A stretch of DNA of 64,000 bases from B4-G1 sp964393895. GTDB lineage: Bacteria > Chloroflexota > Anaerolineae > B4-G1. Positions within the stretch are counted from its first letter, which is position 1. Each line of letters opens with the position of its first letter. The notes beneath the pieces are model-generated. The model was not told where the DNA came from, did no database searches, and was given only the letters and a program-made list of their open reading frames with translations. Position numbers and translations under genes: made by a program. Below are positions 10,501 through 18,557 of this stretch, one piece after another. The stretch covers positions 22,618 to 86,617 of the forward strand of contig CAYMWP010000003.1 of assembly GCA_964393895.1 (NCBI GenBank), given 5' to 3'.

Positions 10501-13500
10501 TCAATAACCCCGACTTATCTGACACCCGTTCGGAAATGGCGCTGCCCCTGAGGATGCGTGGTCGCACCATCGGCGTGCTGGACATTCAGTCCACTCAAGA
10601 GGCTGCTTTCTCCGAGGAGGACGTGGCGGGGTTTCAGACGCTGGCCGACCAATTGGCCGTTTCCATAGATAACGCCCGCCTGGTAGAGCGCACAGGAGAA
10701 CAGTTGCGTGAGCAGGAACGTCTCTACGGTGAGTACAGCGCCTCCGCCTGGGCCGAGTTGCTGTCGCCCGTTCGACCGCTGGGTTACATCTACGATCGCA
10801 TTGACGTCTCGCCGATATTGGATTCGCCGGCGCCGCTTGATTTGGCCCCGCAGCGCGTCGAGGCGGAGACGACGGGCGCAATATTGACCATGCCCCTCAA
10901 GGTGCGGGGTCGCACGGTCGGCATCCTGGGCGTAGAAGAGAGCGATGCCGCCCGTGAGTGGTCGTCTGAAGAGGTCGCCATCGTCGAGGCAGTGAGTGAC
11001 CAGGTAGCCATGGCGCTGGATAGCGCCCGTTTGTTTGGAGAGGCCCGCACTCGCGCCGAGGAGTTGGCCGTGTTGAACGAGTTGGCTCAATCTCTCACTG
11101 CCCGCCTGACCGTGGACGATGTGCTGGAAGAGACTTACCAGGGCGTGTCTCGCTTGCTGGATACCACTAACTTTTACATCGGTCTCTACGACCCACAAAA
11201 GAACGAAATATCCTTTCCTTTTAACATCACCGAATCGGCGGTGGACGAACAGATCGTCGCCATCTCGGCCGATCAGGGGTACGCTGGCTACATAATGCGG
11301 AACCGCACGAGCCTGCTCCTCACGGAGGACACCATAGAGCAGGTAGTGGAGCGGACGGCCAAGATGGGTATTGAGCATATCGGGCAGTTGGCCCTTTCTT
11401 ACCTGGGAGTGCCGTTGGTGGTCGGCGACCGGGTGCTGGGGGTCATGGCGGTTCAAAACTATACCGTGCCCCACGTCTACAGCGAGCACGACCGGAACTT
11501 GTTGACGGCCATCGCCAGCCAGGCGGCCATTGCTCTTCAGAGCGCCCATCTTTTCGAGGAAGCGCAACGGAGGGCGGCTCAGTTGGCGGCGGCTGCCGAG
11601 GTCGCCCGGGACGCCACAGCCATCCTGGAAGTGGACCAGTTGCTAGACGAGACGGTGCACCTCATCTCGGAACAGTTTGGTTTCTACCACGCCGGCGTGT
11701 TTTTGCTGGACGAACGGGGCGAGTACGCCGTTCTGCAAGCGGCCTCTTCCGAGGGCGGGCGCCGCATGTTGGAGCGGGGGCACAGACTGAAGGTCGGCGA
11801 GGTTGGCATCGTCGGCTACGCCGCGGCCACGGGAGAACCTCGCGTCGCTCTGGACGTGGGACAGGATGCCGTGCACTTTGCCCACGACGATCTCCCCGAT
11901 ACCCGTTCGGAGATGGGATTGCCGCTCAAAGTGCGGGAGAGAGTGATCGGCGTGCTGGACGTTCAATCTGACCAGACGGCCGCTTTCTCCGCTGACGACG
12001 TCGCGGCTTTGCAGACGATGGCCGACCAGTTGGCTATTGCCATTGCCAACGCTCGCTTATTTCAAGAGACCCGCTCCGATGTGTTGCGCCGCGCCCTCAT
12101 CAACGAGGTGCTCCAGGCCGCTACCGCTTCGCTGGATCCAGAGGAGTTGCTTCACCAGGCCGGAGAGGTCATCTCCCGGCGACTAGAGTCGCCCACCGCG
12201 CTCTTTGTCTGGGAGGCGGAGGATAAAGTGTTCCGTACGGTCGCCGTCCACGACTCCCAGGCTGCCGACGTCTCGTTACCTGGGGTATTTCAGCAAGTGA
12301 CTCGCGGGGTAGCCCCGGTTCTCTTTGAGGCGGCGGAGAGTCGGCGCACTGCCGTTTTGGAGCTGACCTCCGATGCAAGCGGCCCGTTGGTCACTGCGGC
12401 CAGGTGGGCGCGGGCGCAATCCATCATTTACGTTCCTCTGATATCCCGTGATCAGGTACTGGGTTTGCTTGGTATTGGGAAACTCGAGGAGCAGCCTGTC
12501 GTGGACGTCGAGTTCACCGAACTCGTGGCCGCCAACCTGACCGTGGCCGTGGAAAACGCCCGCTTGTACCAGGAGGCAGTGCAAACCGCCGAACGCCTGG
12601 CAGAGGTAGACCGGCTCAAGAGCCAATTCCTGGCTAACATGTCCCACGAACTGCGCACACCGCTCAACTCTATCATTGGTTTCTCGCGGGTCATTCTCAA
12701 AGAGATTGATGGCCCGCTTACCGATATGCAGCGCACTGACCTGCAATCTGTCTACGATAGCGGGCAGCATTTGTTGGGGTTGATCAACGATATCCTGGAA
12801 GTGGCCAAGATAGAATCTGGCAGGATGGATTTGGTCTCGGAAGTGGTGAATTTACAGGATATTATCAGGGGCGTCATGTCAACCGCCATCGCGCTGGTCA
12901 AGGACAAGCCCGCCGTCGAATTGCAGCAGTCTGTTCCCCAAGACCTGCCCACGATTATGGGCGACACGCGGCGTATCCGCCAGGCGATCCTCAATCTCGT
13001 CTCGAACGCTGCCAAATTCACCACGGAAGGCTTTATTCGTGTGGAAGCCGAGGTTGTAGATACCGAGGTGATCGTCTCTGTGGCCGATAGCGGTGTCGGC
13101 ATCCCGCCAGACAAGATTGATATGATCTTTGAGCCTTTCACTCAGGCCGACGCATCCACTACCCGCGAGACTGGGGGCACGGGGCTGGGCCTTTCCATCA
13201 CCAGCAGCTTTGTCGAGATGCACGGCGGTCGTATGTGGGTGGAGAGCGAGGTGGGTAAAGGCTCTACATTCTACATGGCATTGCCCATTCATACCCTCTC
13301 TTCTATTGAGGAACAAGTGGAGGAGGAACAGCCAGAGTTAGAGCCTGGACAAAGAGTCGTTCTCTGCGTAGAGGATGACGAAGGAGTCATCACCCTCTTC
13401 CGCCGTTACCTGAGCAAGCGGGGCTACAGGGTAGTCGGTCTCTCCAACAGTATGATGGCGTTGGAACGAGCGCGAGAGTTGCAGCCGTTCGCCATAACGT

Positions 13501-14102
13501 TGGACGTGATGATGCCCGGCAAGGATGGCTGGCAGGTCGTTCAGGAGTTGAAGGCTGATCCTGCGACCAGCGATATTCCCGTTATAATGTGTACCATCGT
13601 AGGCGAGGAGGAGCATGGCCTTAGCCTGGGAGCGGCCGATTACTTGATCAAGCCGATTCTCGAGCAGGACTTGTTGGCTGCGCTGAATCGTCTGGACCGG
13701 CAGGATGAGCGACACTTGGTGTTGGTGGTGGATGACCTGCCGGAAGATCGAGATCTGTTGAGCCGGATGATCGAGAGCCAAGAGGGATACGAGGTTATGG
13801 GGGCCGGCGGCGGCGAGGAGGCCATCGCCATGATCCGGCAAACGTTGCCCGATATTATTATTTTGGATCTGATGATGCCAAACGTGGATGGTTTTGCAGT
13901 ACTCGAGGCGGTCAAGACAGACGAGAACACTCGCTCTATTCCCATCATCGTTGTAACCGCCAAAGATCTGACCCCAGAGGAGCGCGAGGTCCTGACCGGT
14001 GAGGTAGAGTCCCTGCTCCACAAAGGAATCTTTGACCGGCAAGAGTTACTGGCAGACGTGGCAGGGGCGCTGGAGCGCCTGAGAGGCAAGGTAGGAGACT
14101 GA
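7539..14102 (+). CDS. Giant PAS/multi-GAF hybrid histidine kinase with two receiver domains
   Basis: A 2187-residue cytoplasmic kinase. One PAS domain (about 30-155) is followed by roughly nine GAF or GAF-like units (about 165-1680). Three of these are close paralogues that begin ELAVLNEL. The HisKA domain holds the phospho-accepting His1703 in MSHELRTPLNS. The HATPase domain shows the N box NLVSNAAKF, DSGVGIP and GGTGLGLS. Two C-terminal receiver domains carry Asp1989 (TLDVMMPGKDG) and Asp2110 (ILDLMMPNVDG). ATG 7539 has a GGGAG nine bases upstream. It is the only complete kinase in the sensor run, so it is a plausible hub for the output-less neighbours. It is followed after five bases by the threonine-synthase-receiver gene. 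Confidence 0.9.
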   Translation: MVKTSDKQKTEVQLVEELQEPEEQRKWAVESLQASEEKYRAILENIEEAYYEVDLAGNFTFFNSMLCQMLGYTADELMGANYRRYTDDVYADMVYRIFNKVYRTGEPTRILDWEVNSKDGARKLVESSVSLIRDAAGKPVGFRGIVRDVTGRKWTEAEIVKLNRELTTLNRVGQALTSALDLEETLTLITEQVTNLLGVEATSVILHDEVQDDLCFAAASGSGADFILNARFELGQGIAGWVVQHGEAAVVPDVSRDVRWFRDFDHKSGLETRSILCVPLRAKGQIIGAIEAVNKWDGDFDQDDLRLLTSLAAPAATAIENARLFGQSQARAEELAVLNELGQALTAHLDVEGVLDEAYRGVSRLMDTTNFYVALCEPGEEEVTFAIDVLEGEVRRSRETRRAGRGLTEHVIQTREPLLIEEELPERLEELGIALIGRIALSWLGVPLVVGDQVLGVMAVQSYTRPRLYGQRERDLLVSVASQAAIAIENARSYEQEQARAKELAVLNELSQSLTASLSVEDVLEEAYRQAARLVDTTNFYIGLYDSDKEEVAIPFIVSKSEIDRHITVVPADQGFTGYIIRNRTAVLVEENVIEWLEENGISVIGEPALSWLGVPLIVGDQVLGVMAVQSYITPRLYGEHDRKLLTAIAGPTAIAIQNARLYEQAQREIGERKRAEAEVRRRAEQAALTYKVGQRVSGELALDELLSEIVIAVHDAFDYYGVMLLLEGEAGFLTLQSAAGGYIDVLPTDIEIAVGEGMIGRAAASGVAQVSNDVSQNPYYVRNANEDTKSELAVPIESGGRVIGVLDLQSDELDAFDETDVMLMETLADQVGVVIENARLYEEIQRELAERERMEGVLQETHEELEKYTTILERQTARLRVGAEVTRKVSAILDVRQLLEETVRLISNEFGFYHSAVFLVGESGEYAILRAASSAGGRRMVERGYRVPLGGKDAVGYVAATGEHCIALDVGEGAAMLPFDRGGAVAFNNPDLSDTRSEMALPLRMRGRTIGVLDIQSTQEAAFSEEDVAGFQTLADQLAVSIDNARLVERTGEQLREQERLYGEYSASAWAELLSPVRPLGYIYDRIDVSPILDSPAPLDLAPQRVEAETTGAILTMPLKVRGRTVGILGVEESDAAREWSSEEVAIVEAVSDQVAMALDSARLFGEARTRAEELAVLNELAQSLTARLTVDDVLEETYQGVSRLLDTTNFYIGLYDPQKNEISFPFNITESAVDEQIVAISADQGYAGYIMRNRTSLLLTEDTIEQVVERTAKMGIEHIGQLALSYLGVPLVVGDRVLGVMAVQNYTVPHVYSEHDRNLLTAIASQAAIALQSAHLFEEAQRRAAQLAAAAEVARDATAILEVDQLLDETVHLISEQFGFYHAGVFLLDERGEYAVLQAASSEGGRRMLERGHRLKVGEVGIVGYAAATGEPRVALDVGQDAVHFAHDDLPDTRSEMGLPLKVRERVIGVLDVQSDQTAAFSADDVAALQTMADQLAIAIANARLFQETRSDVLRRALINEVLQAATASLDPEELLHQAGEVISRRLESPTALFVWEAEDKVFRTVAVHDSQAADVSLPGVFQQVTRGVAPVLFEAAESRRTAVLELTSDASGPLVTAARWARAQSIIYVPLISRDQVLGLLGIGKLEEQPVVDVEFTELVAANLTVAVENARLYQEAVQTAERLAEVDRLKSQFLANMSHELRTPLNSIIGFSRVILKEIDGPLTDMQRTDLQSVYDSGQHLLGLINDILEVAKIESGRMDLVSEVVNLQDIIRGVMSTAIALVKDKPAVELQQSVPQDLPTIMGDTRRIRQAILNLVSNAAKFTTEGFIRVEAEVVDTEVIVSVADSGVGIPPDKIDMIFEPFTQADASTTRETGGTGLGLSITSSFVEMHGGRMWVESEVGKGSTFYMALPIHTLSSIEEQVEEEQPELEPGQRVVLCVEDDEGVITLFRRYLSKRGYRVVGLSNSMMALERARELQPFAITLDVMMPGKDGWQVVQELKADPATSDIPVIMCTIVGEEEHGLSLGAADYLIKPILEQDLLAALNRLDRQDERHLVLVVDDLPEDRDLLSRMIESQEGYEVMGAGGGEEAIAMIRQTLPDIIILDLMMPNVDGFAVLEAVKTDENTRSIPIIVVTAKDLTPEEREVLTGEVESLLHKGIFDRQELLADVAGALERLRGKVGD

Positions 14103-14107
14103 CAAAG

Positions 14108-15775
14108 ATGAAACAGAACGGATTCAACCACCGGGTTTGGCTGGAATGTGCGGATTGTGGGCACCGCACTTTGTTTGTTCGTCCGCTGAGGGCGTGTGAA
14201 AAGTGTGGCGGGCAATGGCTCGACGCGACTTATGATTATGACCGTATTCGGGAGCAATGGCCGGCCGTGTTGAGCAAGCGCCCTTTCGACATGTGGCGCT
14301 ATCGGGAACTCTTGCCTTTGCGCGACGACGTCAACAAGGTGACGATGGGGGAGGGTGGAACGCCGCTGCTCCACGCCGTCAACCTGGGAGTGATGCTCGG
14401 CGCTCCCCACATCTACTTCAAAGACGAGCGGCAGGGGCCGACCGGTTCGTTCAAAGACCGGCAGGCGGCGTTGGCTATTTCGGTGATGAAGGAGCACGGT
14501 GTGACTGAGGCGATCGTCGCTTCTACAGGCAACGTTGCCATTTCCTACTCGGCCTACTCTGCGCTGGCCGGTATCAAGATGTGGACTTTTCTCACCAGCC
14601 TGGTGCCATCTGAAAAGATGCGCGAGGTGGCGCTTTATGGGAGTGAGGTCGTCAAAGTGACCGCCACCTACGATCAGACCAAGCGAGTGGCGGCCGATTT
14701 TGCCGAGCGTAAAGGGATCTTTCTCGACCGGGGTATTCGGAGCATCGCGGCCCGCGAGGCTATGAAGACCGTCGCTTTCGAGATGGCCGAGCAGTTACCC
14801 CTGCTGGTTGGCTCCGGCGCTACCCCCTGGCGCGCGCCCGATTGGTACTTTCAGGCCGTCAGTGGGGGAATGGGGCCGGTAGGTGTGTGGAAAGCTTACC
14901 AAGAGTTGATAGAGTTGGGTCTGGTGGACAAGGCGCCCAAATTAGCTTGCATCCAGGCCGCCGGCTGTGCACCGATGGTACACTCCTTCGACAAGGGCTT
15001 GGAGGAGGCCGAGCCGATCCTCAACCCTCAGACGTTGGTCATCACCATCGCCACCGGAAACCCCGGCCCGGCCTATTCTTTCTTGGCTCGTGTCGTCCGG
15101 GAGCACGGAGGGGCCTTTGAGTCCGTGACCGACGAGGAGACTTTCCGCGCTATGCACGTGATGGCCAAGTTGGATGGCGTCTCGATGGAACCGGCGGCGG
15201 CGGTCGCTTTCGCCGGGTTGTTCAAGTTGCTCAGTAAGGGTATAATAAAACGTGACGAGGTCGTGGTCGTCAATTGCTCCGGCCATACCTTCCCGGTCGA
15301 AAAGCACCTGCTGGGCGGCGAGTGGGCGAGGACGGTGGAGGTGCCCTCTGAGAAGCCTACCGTCGAAGAGGGATTGTTAGGTTCTTTGGAACAACTGGAT
15401 GGCCGGGTACAGAGCATCGCCATCATTGAGGATAACCCTCAGGCTACGCTGTTGTTGCGACGTATCCTGCAAACCAGGGGAGAGCATCGGGTTTTCGAGG
15501 CGCACGATGGGGCCGAGGGGTTAGAGTTGGTGCGCCGCGAGCGGCCTGACTTGGTCTTGTTGGACCTGATGATGCCGGGTATGGATGGCTTTGAAGTGCT
15601 GGACGCGCTCAAGGCCGACGAAGACTTGAGAGACGTGCCGGTGATTGTCATCACGGCCAAAGAGTTGACCGCCGCCGAGCGGCAGCGCCTCAGTGGAAGG
15701 ATTGACAAATTGATGCAGAAGGGTTCCTTTACCGATGAAGAACTGTTGGAGGAGATTCTCAAGCGGGCATCATGA
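14108..15775 (+). CDS. Threonine-synthase-like PLP enzyme fused to a response-regulator receiver domain
   Basis: A 555-residue fusion. Residues 1-40 form a zinc-ribbon-like segment with Cys14, Cys17, Cys30 and Cys33. Residues 70-420 are a fold-type II PLP enzyme of the threonine synthase family, with GPTGSFKDRQA placing the Schiff-base Lys at 116, and STGNVAISYSAY and VSGGMGPVG as cofactor-binding loops. Residues 435-555 are a receiver domain with Asp486 in LLDLMMPGMDG and a conserved VITAKEL. Threonine synthase converts O-phosphohomoserine to threonine, but the substrate here is not proven. The gene sits between two histidine kinase genes and overlaps the next one by four bases (ATGA), which suggests its activity or location is controlled by phosphorylation. 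Confidence 0.85.
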   Translation: MKQNGFNHRVWLECADCGHRTLFVRPLRACEKCGGQWLDATYDYDRIREQWPAVLSKRPFDMWRYRELLPLRDDVNKVTMGEGGTPLLHAVNLGVMLGAPHIYFKDERQGPTGSFKDRQAALAISVMKEHGVTEAIVASTGNVAISYSAYSALAGIKMWTFLTSLVPSEKMREVALYGSEVVKVTATYDQTKRVAADFAERKGIFLDRGIRSIAAREAMKTVAFEMAEQLPLLVGSGATPWRAPDWYFQAVSGGMGPVGVWKAYQELIELGLVDKAPKLACIQAAGCAPMVHSFDKGLEEAEPILNPQTLVITIATGNPGPAYSFLARVVREHGGAFESVTDEETFRAMHVMAKLDGVSMEPAAAVAFAGLFKLLSKGIIKRDEVVVVNCSGHTFPVEKHLLGGEWARTVEVPSEKPTVEEGLLGSLEQLDGRVQSIAIIEDNPQATLLLRRILQTRGEHRVFEAHDGAEGLELVRRERPDLVLLDLMMPGMDGFEVLDALKADEDLRDVPVIVITAKELTAAERQRLSGRIDKLMQKGSFTDEELLEEILKRAS

Positions 15776-17118
15776 TCGCTAAGGACAGTACAAAGATTCT
15801 CTACGTAGAGGACGATCCATCTAGCGCGACTTTGATGCGTCGCCTGCTCGAAAGCGAGGGCTACCGGGTCGTGCACGCCTCGGATGGCCTCTCCGCCATA
15901 GAGGTTGCCAGGTGCGAGTCGCCTGACCTGATCCTGATGGATATAAACATCGGTGGATTAGATGGCTACGAGTTGACCACTCTCCTGCGCTCCATCGAGG
16001 AACTGGAGCACGTGCCCATCGTGGCCGTTACTGCCGCCACGTTGGATGGCGACCGAGAGCGTGCGCTCATTGCCGGATGCACCGGCTACATCCCCAAGCC
16101 GATCAACGTGGACGAATTCCCGAGCCAGGTGTATTCCTTTCTCCAGGGGACGAAGGAAGAGATCGAGTCTGCGGAGGAGAAGAGCGAGTACCTGGTCGAG
16201 TACAGCCGTAGCCTGGTGGATCGGTTGGAGAGCAAGATCCGCGAGCTGGAGGGGGCGCATGCCGAGTTGCAGCGCATCGAGAAGGTAAAGTCGGACTTTA
16301 TCATCCTGGCCAGCCACGAGCTGCGCACGCCGATGACGTGCGTCTATGGTTACATCCAGATGTTGCTCGCCAACCCGGATATTCCCGGCGATGCCGACGA
16401 GGAGGGCAGCGCCCGCAACTTGCTCCACCGCATCGCCTCCGCCACACACCGGCTTGGGCTGGTCTTTGACGAGATCCGCAACGTTTCCCTCATTGACGCC
16501 GATCGCCTGGATCTGGCCTGGGAGCCGGTGCCCCTCAGGTCGCTGATCCGCAACGTGGTGAACAGTCTGGAGAAGGTTGATCCAATGCGGGATTTGAAAT
16601 TCGATTTTGAGGGAGTTGATGATCTACCGGTGCTCTATGGGGACGATAAGCGTTTGCACCAGGCGCTATGGAATGTCATCAGTAACTCGATAAAGTACAC
16701 GCCCGACGGCGGACACATACGCATCGTGGGCCGTCAAATTCAGGATACGGTGCATCTATCTATCCAGGACAGCGGCGTGGGTATTCCTCCGGGGGAGCAG
16801 GAGCACATATTCGATCACTTCTACGTGTTGGAGGATACCAGCTTTCACCACACCAGTAAAACGGCGTTCAAGGGGGGAGGGTTAGGGCTGGGGCTTACCG
16901 TGGCTCGAGGCATCATCGAGAATCACGGCGGCAAGATTTGGGTGGAAAGCGAAGGGTACGACGAGGAGCGGTTGCCGGGCAGCACCTTTCACATTCTCCT
17001 GCCGTTGCGTGAAGCTTCGCTCTCGTTGTACGATACATCTATTCCAGCTTCCATTCCAGGGGAACATTACCCTCTGCCAGATGCATCCCTGGATCGCGAG
17101 ACATCAGAATCAGACTGA
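15772..17118 (+). CDS. Receiver-histidine kinase (REC-HisKA-HATPase)
   Basis: A 448-residue soluble kinase with an N-terminal receiver domain (phospho-accepting Asp57 in LILMDINIGG), a coiled-coil linker (about 125-170), HisKA with His182 in ASHELRTPMT, and an HATPase domain with NVISNSIKYTP, DSGVGIPPG and GGGLGLGLTVA. The architecture implies that it receives phosphate or a signal from another kinase, probably the large hybrid kinase upstream, and starts a second relay. The start codon overlaps the stop of the threonine-synthase fusion (ATGA at 15772-15775), a sign of translational coupling. Its last 80 bases overlap the end of a convergent transporter gene. Confidence 0.88.
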   Translation: MIAKDSTKILYVEDDPSSATLMRRLLESEGYRVVHASDGLSAIEVARCESPDLILMDINIGGLDGYELTTLLRSIEELEHVPIVAVTAATLDGDRERALIAGCTGYIPKPINVDEFPSQVYSFLQGTKEEIESAEEKSEYLVEYSRSLVDRLESKIRELEGAHAELQRIEKVKSDFIILASHELRTPMTCVYGYIQMLLANPDIPGDADEEGSARNLLHRIASATHRLGLVFDEIRNVSLIDADRLDLAWEPVPLRSLIRNVVNSLEKVDPMRDLKFDFEGVDDLPVLYGDDKRLHQALWNVISNSIKYTPDGGHIRIVGRQIQDTVHLSIQDSGVGIPPGEQEHIFDHFYVLEDTSFHHTSKTAFKGGGLGLGLTVARGIIENHGGKIWVESEGYDEERLPGSTFHILLPLREASLSLYDTSIPASIPGEHYPLPDASLDRETSESD

Positions 17119-17956
17119 CCCCCAGCAGCCCGCTCCCCAGCCACTGCACGAGTGTCATCCGCTCGCCCAGCAACAAGAAGGCCAGCACCAGGCTGACTGT
17201 GAGTTCCAGTAGGCCGGCCAACGCCGTCTCAATTCCTCCCAGCCGCTCCAGCGCGAAAAACATTGTCAACCGAGATAGGGCGGTCGTCAGGCCCAGCGCC
17301 AGTATAGCCTCCCATCCGGTGGTCGTTATAGTCTCCAGCGGCTCCGCTTGTATCACCCGCGCGATGCCGACTATGCAGGCCATGGTCGTCAGGATGTAGA
17401 GCGCCGCCTTGCGCGCCGGCACGTCGGTCAGCACCCATTGACCCAGCACCAGATGCCAGCCATAAGTCGCTGCCGAGGCGACCATCAGCGTCACCCCTAG
17501 CCAGTTCAGTTCTCCGGTACCGGCGCGCGTCAGCAAATAGATGCCCAGTGTGGAGAGCCCAAGCCGCGCTACGGTGAGGCGCGTCAATGGCTGCCCGGAC
17601 GCAAAGAGGAAAAGCACCACCCACAACGGGTAGAGAGTGTTGAGCAAAGAGGCGCGGGAGGCATCTATGTGTAGGAGGCCCGTGTAGTAGAGCAGCGACC
17701 CAAAGCCGTTGACTGCGCCTACTCCGATACAGCCGATGAGATCACGCCAGGATATGATGATTTCGCGGCGCCAAAAGATCACGAAAGCCAGCCAGAGAAG
17801 CAATGCTGCTACCACTGTGCGGAAGGCCACCAGCGTATATGGCGTGACGCCATAGGCATAGGCCATCTTGCCCAGAATGGGCGCCCAGCCCAAAAAGAAG
17901 CTGGCCACAACCGTGGCTGCGACTCCCTGACGTTGTTCACGGCTTAGACTAGACAT
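17039..17956 (-). CDS. EamA/DMT-family membrane transporter
   Basis: About 305 residues with roughly ten hydrophobic helices arranged as two EamA-type halves (first half around AVNGFGSLLYYTGLLHIDAS, second around LGLTTALSRLTMFFALERLG). These are drug/metabolite transporters of the inner membrane, often exporters of amino acids or small metabolites. The substrate is unknown. I chose ATG 17956 (MSSLSREQRQG) because GGAG lies just upstream and the longer frame adds a non-conserved tail. The gene converges on the kinase gene with an 80-base overlap and diverges from the small membrane-anchored gene at 18021. Confidence 0.85.
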   Translation of the reverse strand: MSSLSREQRQGVAATVVASFFLGWAPILGKMAYAYGVTPYTLVAFRTVVAALLLWLAFVIFWRREIIISWRDLIGCIGVGAVNGFGSLLYYTGLLHIDASRASLLNTLYPLWVVLFLFASGQPLTRLTVARLGLSTLGIYLLTRAGTGELNWLGVTLMVASAATYGWHLVLGQWVLTDVPARKAALYILTTMACIVGIARVIQAEPLETITTTGWEAILALGLTTALSRLTMFFALERLGGIETALAGLLELTVSLVLAFLLLGERMTLVQWLGSGLLGVSLILMSRDPGMHLAEGNVPLEWKLE

Positions 17957-18020
17957 TTCATCTCCGGCCGGCTCTGCTTCCGTGTTGTGTTGTTGACCTA
18001 CCTGTGTTACACTCTTGGCG

Positions 18021-18557
18021 ATGAGCGGGAAACAAAAACTAATCGTAGCAGTTTTGGCAATTGCCAACGCTGTCTTGATCCTGGCTCTGGCGAGGCTGAT
18101 GCTACGCCCATTCGATGCCGTTACCTCGCCTCTGCCTACGCCCTGGATCAAGGCTTCCGCGTCGCCTCCTGGATCCGAGGGAGGGGCCGCATCGTTCCCT
18201 CACGAGGTCTGCCGATGGGAGGCGGCTCAGATGCTGGCCCAGGCCGGGCTGGCCGGTACGGCGGCGCTTGTTTCCGATGGCTCACTTTGTTTCGAGATCA
18301 CACATTCTCTCCCGCCAGGCGCAGAGGCCGACTCGGCCGCTCAGTCAATTTGGGCGGTCTTTGACGTCGCACTGGCCTTGCAAGAGCGCGATTGCGCGTT
18401 CACCCAGATCGAGGTCACTGTCCTGGCTCGGGGGGCTCAATCCGACGTGCGGGTCGAAGCGAGCGTCGGCGCGGCCGACCTGGCGGCCTTTGGCGCTGGC
18501 GAGTTGAGCGAGGATGAACTCATCGAGCGCGTGACGTACACTGTTTTTGTTCAATGA
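18021..18557 (+). CDS. Small membrane-anchored protein of unknown function
   Basis: A 178-residue protein. Residues 6-28 are a hydrophobic helix (a segment reading LIVAVLAIANAVLILALARL) that could be a signal anchor. A short Pro/Ser-rich linker follows, and then a soluble region with two Cys residues. I recognise no family. ATG 18021 is preferred to TTG 18015, although no clear ribosome site is visible. It is transcribed away from the DMT transporter, 64 bases distant, and its 3' end overlaps the convergent phosphoesterase gene by 38 bases. Codon use is typical of the segment, which supports a real gene. Confidence 0.6.
   Translation: MSGKQKLIVAVLAIANAVLILALARLMLRPFDAVTSPLPTPWIKASASPPGSEGGAASFPHEVCRWEAAQMLAQAGLAGTAALVSDGSLCFEITHSLPPGAEADSAAQSIWAVFDVALALQERDCAFTQIEVTVLARGAQSDVRVEASVGAADLAAFGAGELSEDELIERVTYTVFVQ

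Noticed and set aside
10515..11567. 350-codon minus-strand frame opposite the giant kinase
   Set aside because: It is a shadow of GAF repeats; the translation is His/Gln/Arg-rich with no family resemblance.
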